Of a stretch of 6,869 nt of DNA, positions 6,174 to 6,869 are shown piece by piece (the stretch's first letter is position 1; each line of letters starts with the position of its first letter). Both the position numbers and the translations under genes were made by a program. The DNA comes from Thermoplasmata archaeon (lineage in GTDB: Archaea; Thermoplasmatota; Thermoplasmata; Thermoplasmatales; Thermoplasmataceae). The DNA lies in the NCBI GenBank assembly GCA_021792045.1, contig JAJYVJ010000089.1, positions 1-6,869 on the forward strand. Direction: 5' to 3'. The notes beneath the pieces were generated by a model, which saw only the letters and a program-made list of their open reading frames with translations, was not told the DNA's origin and did not search any database.

Positions 6174-6795
6174 CCTTCAATATTGATTTAGTCAGAGCGT
6201 TGTATACGAGCTCTGAAGCGTAATATCCATATTCTGTAATTCTGCCAGCGTACTTTATGCTCGTTTCCTCGGATAAAATGAAAATTGATACAGTGTCTGT
6301 AGAAGTTCCAGGCGCCTTATTCCCGGTTTCGCTATCTCTTATTTCAAAATCGTTCATGCACTGTGATTTGGCTTCAACCATACTCTGGAGTAGATTCACC
6401 GAGGCAGCGTTTGAAAGGGGAAGATCGGTAACAAGACATAGATTTACCGTACCGAAAAGATGATTCCTATTGCCAATAGAAACTGCATTATCAAAACCCG
6501 CTGTCAAAAAGATCTCCATACTATAGGCTCCAACCACACGCTTATCCCTTTCAAGTGTTGAAACGTTTACGGCGGTCATCGTAACTATCGTGCGTAGTGC
6601 GCTTATATCTTCTTCATGAAGAAACTTTTCAATTTCCACGACCGGATCGGAATTATAACTCTTTGGTACTTCTCTGTTCACATAAGTATCCGCATAGCCA
6701 AATCCGCCATTAAATGGAGCCGAGCTGATGAACCTTACAGGATGCAGGAATTCAATTTCATAGTATTTTTTGTGCAATTCGTATGAGTATTCCAT
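6163..6795 (-). CDS. cbiZ: Adenosylcobinamide amidohydrolase CbiZ
   Basis: CbiZ removes the aminopropanol phosphate arm of (adenosyl)cobinamide, and in some organisms of whole cobamides, to give adenosylcobyric acid. Archaea use it to salvage imported corrinoids and rebuild them with their own lower ligand. The 210 residues are near family length. Recognisable blocks in order are ISSAPFNGGFGYADTYVNREV (about 23-43), VTMTAVNVSTLE (71-82), FLTAGFDNAVSIG (96-108), FGTVNLCLVTDLPLSNAASVN (114-134), EAKSQCM (141-147), PGTSTDTVSIF (162-172), and the C-terminal YAGRITEYGYYASELVYNAL. The ATG at 6793-6795 is fixed by a TAG codon directly upstream. Assignment rests on motif order remembered from the family. 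No other cobalamin gene is in the window, so transporter and rebuilding genes must lie elsewhere. Confidence 0.9.
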   Translation of the reverse strand: MEYSYELHKKYYEIEFLHPVRFISSAPFNGGFGYADTYVNREVPKSYNSDPVVEIEKFLHEEDISALRTIVTMTAVNVSTLERDKRVVGAYSMEIFLTAGFDNAVSIGNRNHLFGTVNLCLVTDLPLSNAASVNLLQSMVEAKSQCMNDFEIRDSETGNKAPGTSTDTVSIFILSEETSIKYAGRITEYGYYASELVYNALTKSILKDKI

Positions 6796-6818
6796 CTAAG
6801 CTTACGCAAACAATCATT

Positions 6819-6832
6819 GATACTAAATTTTT
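6819..6832 (-). promoter_or_regulatory. Promoter of cbiZ
   Basis: The minus strand reads AAAAATTTAGTATC, centred about 30 bases before the cbiZ ATG, and no ribosome site lies between. This fits a TATA box for a leaderless message. No cobalamin-riboswitch-sized leader can fit between this box and the start. Confidence 0.45.
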
Positions 6833-6844
6833 CCTAATCAAGGT

Positions 6845-6851
6845 AAAAAAA
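6845..6851 (-). terminator. T-run that may end an upstream minus-strand gene
   Basis: Seven consecutive T on the minus strand lie just upstream of the cbiZ promoter. Archaeal transcription can end at such a run, so a minus-strand gene may lie beyond the right edge. No coding sequence is identifiable in 6852-6869. Confidence 0.25.
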
Positions 6852-6869
6852 TTTCCAATTTGACTTCTA

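Overview
The window reads as a stretch of euryarchaeal chromosome, most likely from the Thermoplasmata (Thermoplasma/Ferroplasma/Cuniculiplasma-like organisms). RadB is a euryarchaeal RadA paralogue, FEN1 carries a C-terminal PCNA-binding peptide, the phosphoglycerate mutase is of the archaeal cofactor-independent type, and CbiZ is the archaeal cobamide-salvage amidohydrolase. AT-rich TATA-like boxes lie about 25-33 bases upstream of several start codons that lack a clear Shine-Dalgarno, the pattern expected for leaderless transcripts. The order-level placement is inference; no rRNA or tRNA is present to confirm it. Most of the window is dense, ordinary housekeeping sequence.

Left part, minus strand (1-2195): a 56-residue AbrB/SpoVT-type DNA-binding protein (18-188) has its own promoter. 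Upstream of it lies a tight radB-fen1 pair (GTG start of fen1 two bases after the radB stop). Just upstream of radB, 1978-2195 holds what may be a small broken gene. It begins with a good GGTGA ribosome site and ATG but is disrupted by stops and frame changes, and its last open segment ends two bases before the radB start.

Middle part, plus strand (2204-5328): a promoter divergent from the radB side precedes arfC-ahcY-apgM. arfC (riboflavin/deazaflavin precursor reductase) overlaps ahcY (S-adenosylhomocysteine hydrolase) by 28 bases, and apgM (phosphoglycerate mutase) follows after 13 bases with its own ribosome site. The three enzymes belong to different pathways, so the grouping suggests shared housekeeping expression rather than one pathway.

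Right part (5329-6869): a separate promoter drives an uncharacterised membrane protein (5482-6138). It converges on cbiZ (minus strand, 6163-6795), which cleaves the nucleotide loop from imported cobamides. The two stops are separated by a 24-base AT-only-type region that probably ends transcription. cbiZ has its own promoter near the right edge.

I see no mobile element, CRISPR array, toxin-antitoxin pair or defence island. The best candidates for novelty are the broken ORF ahead of radB, the unknown membrane protein, and the promoter-proximal dyad of the AbrB-type gene.
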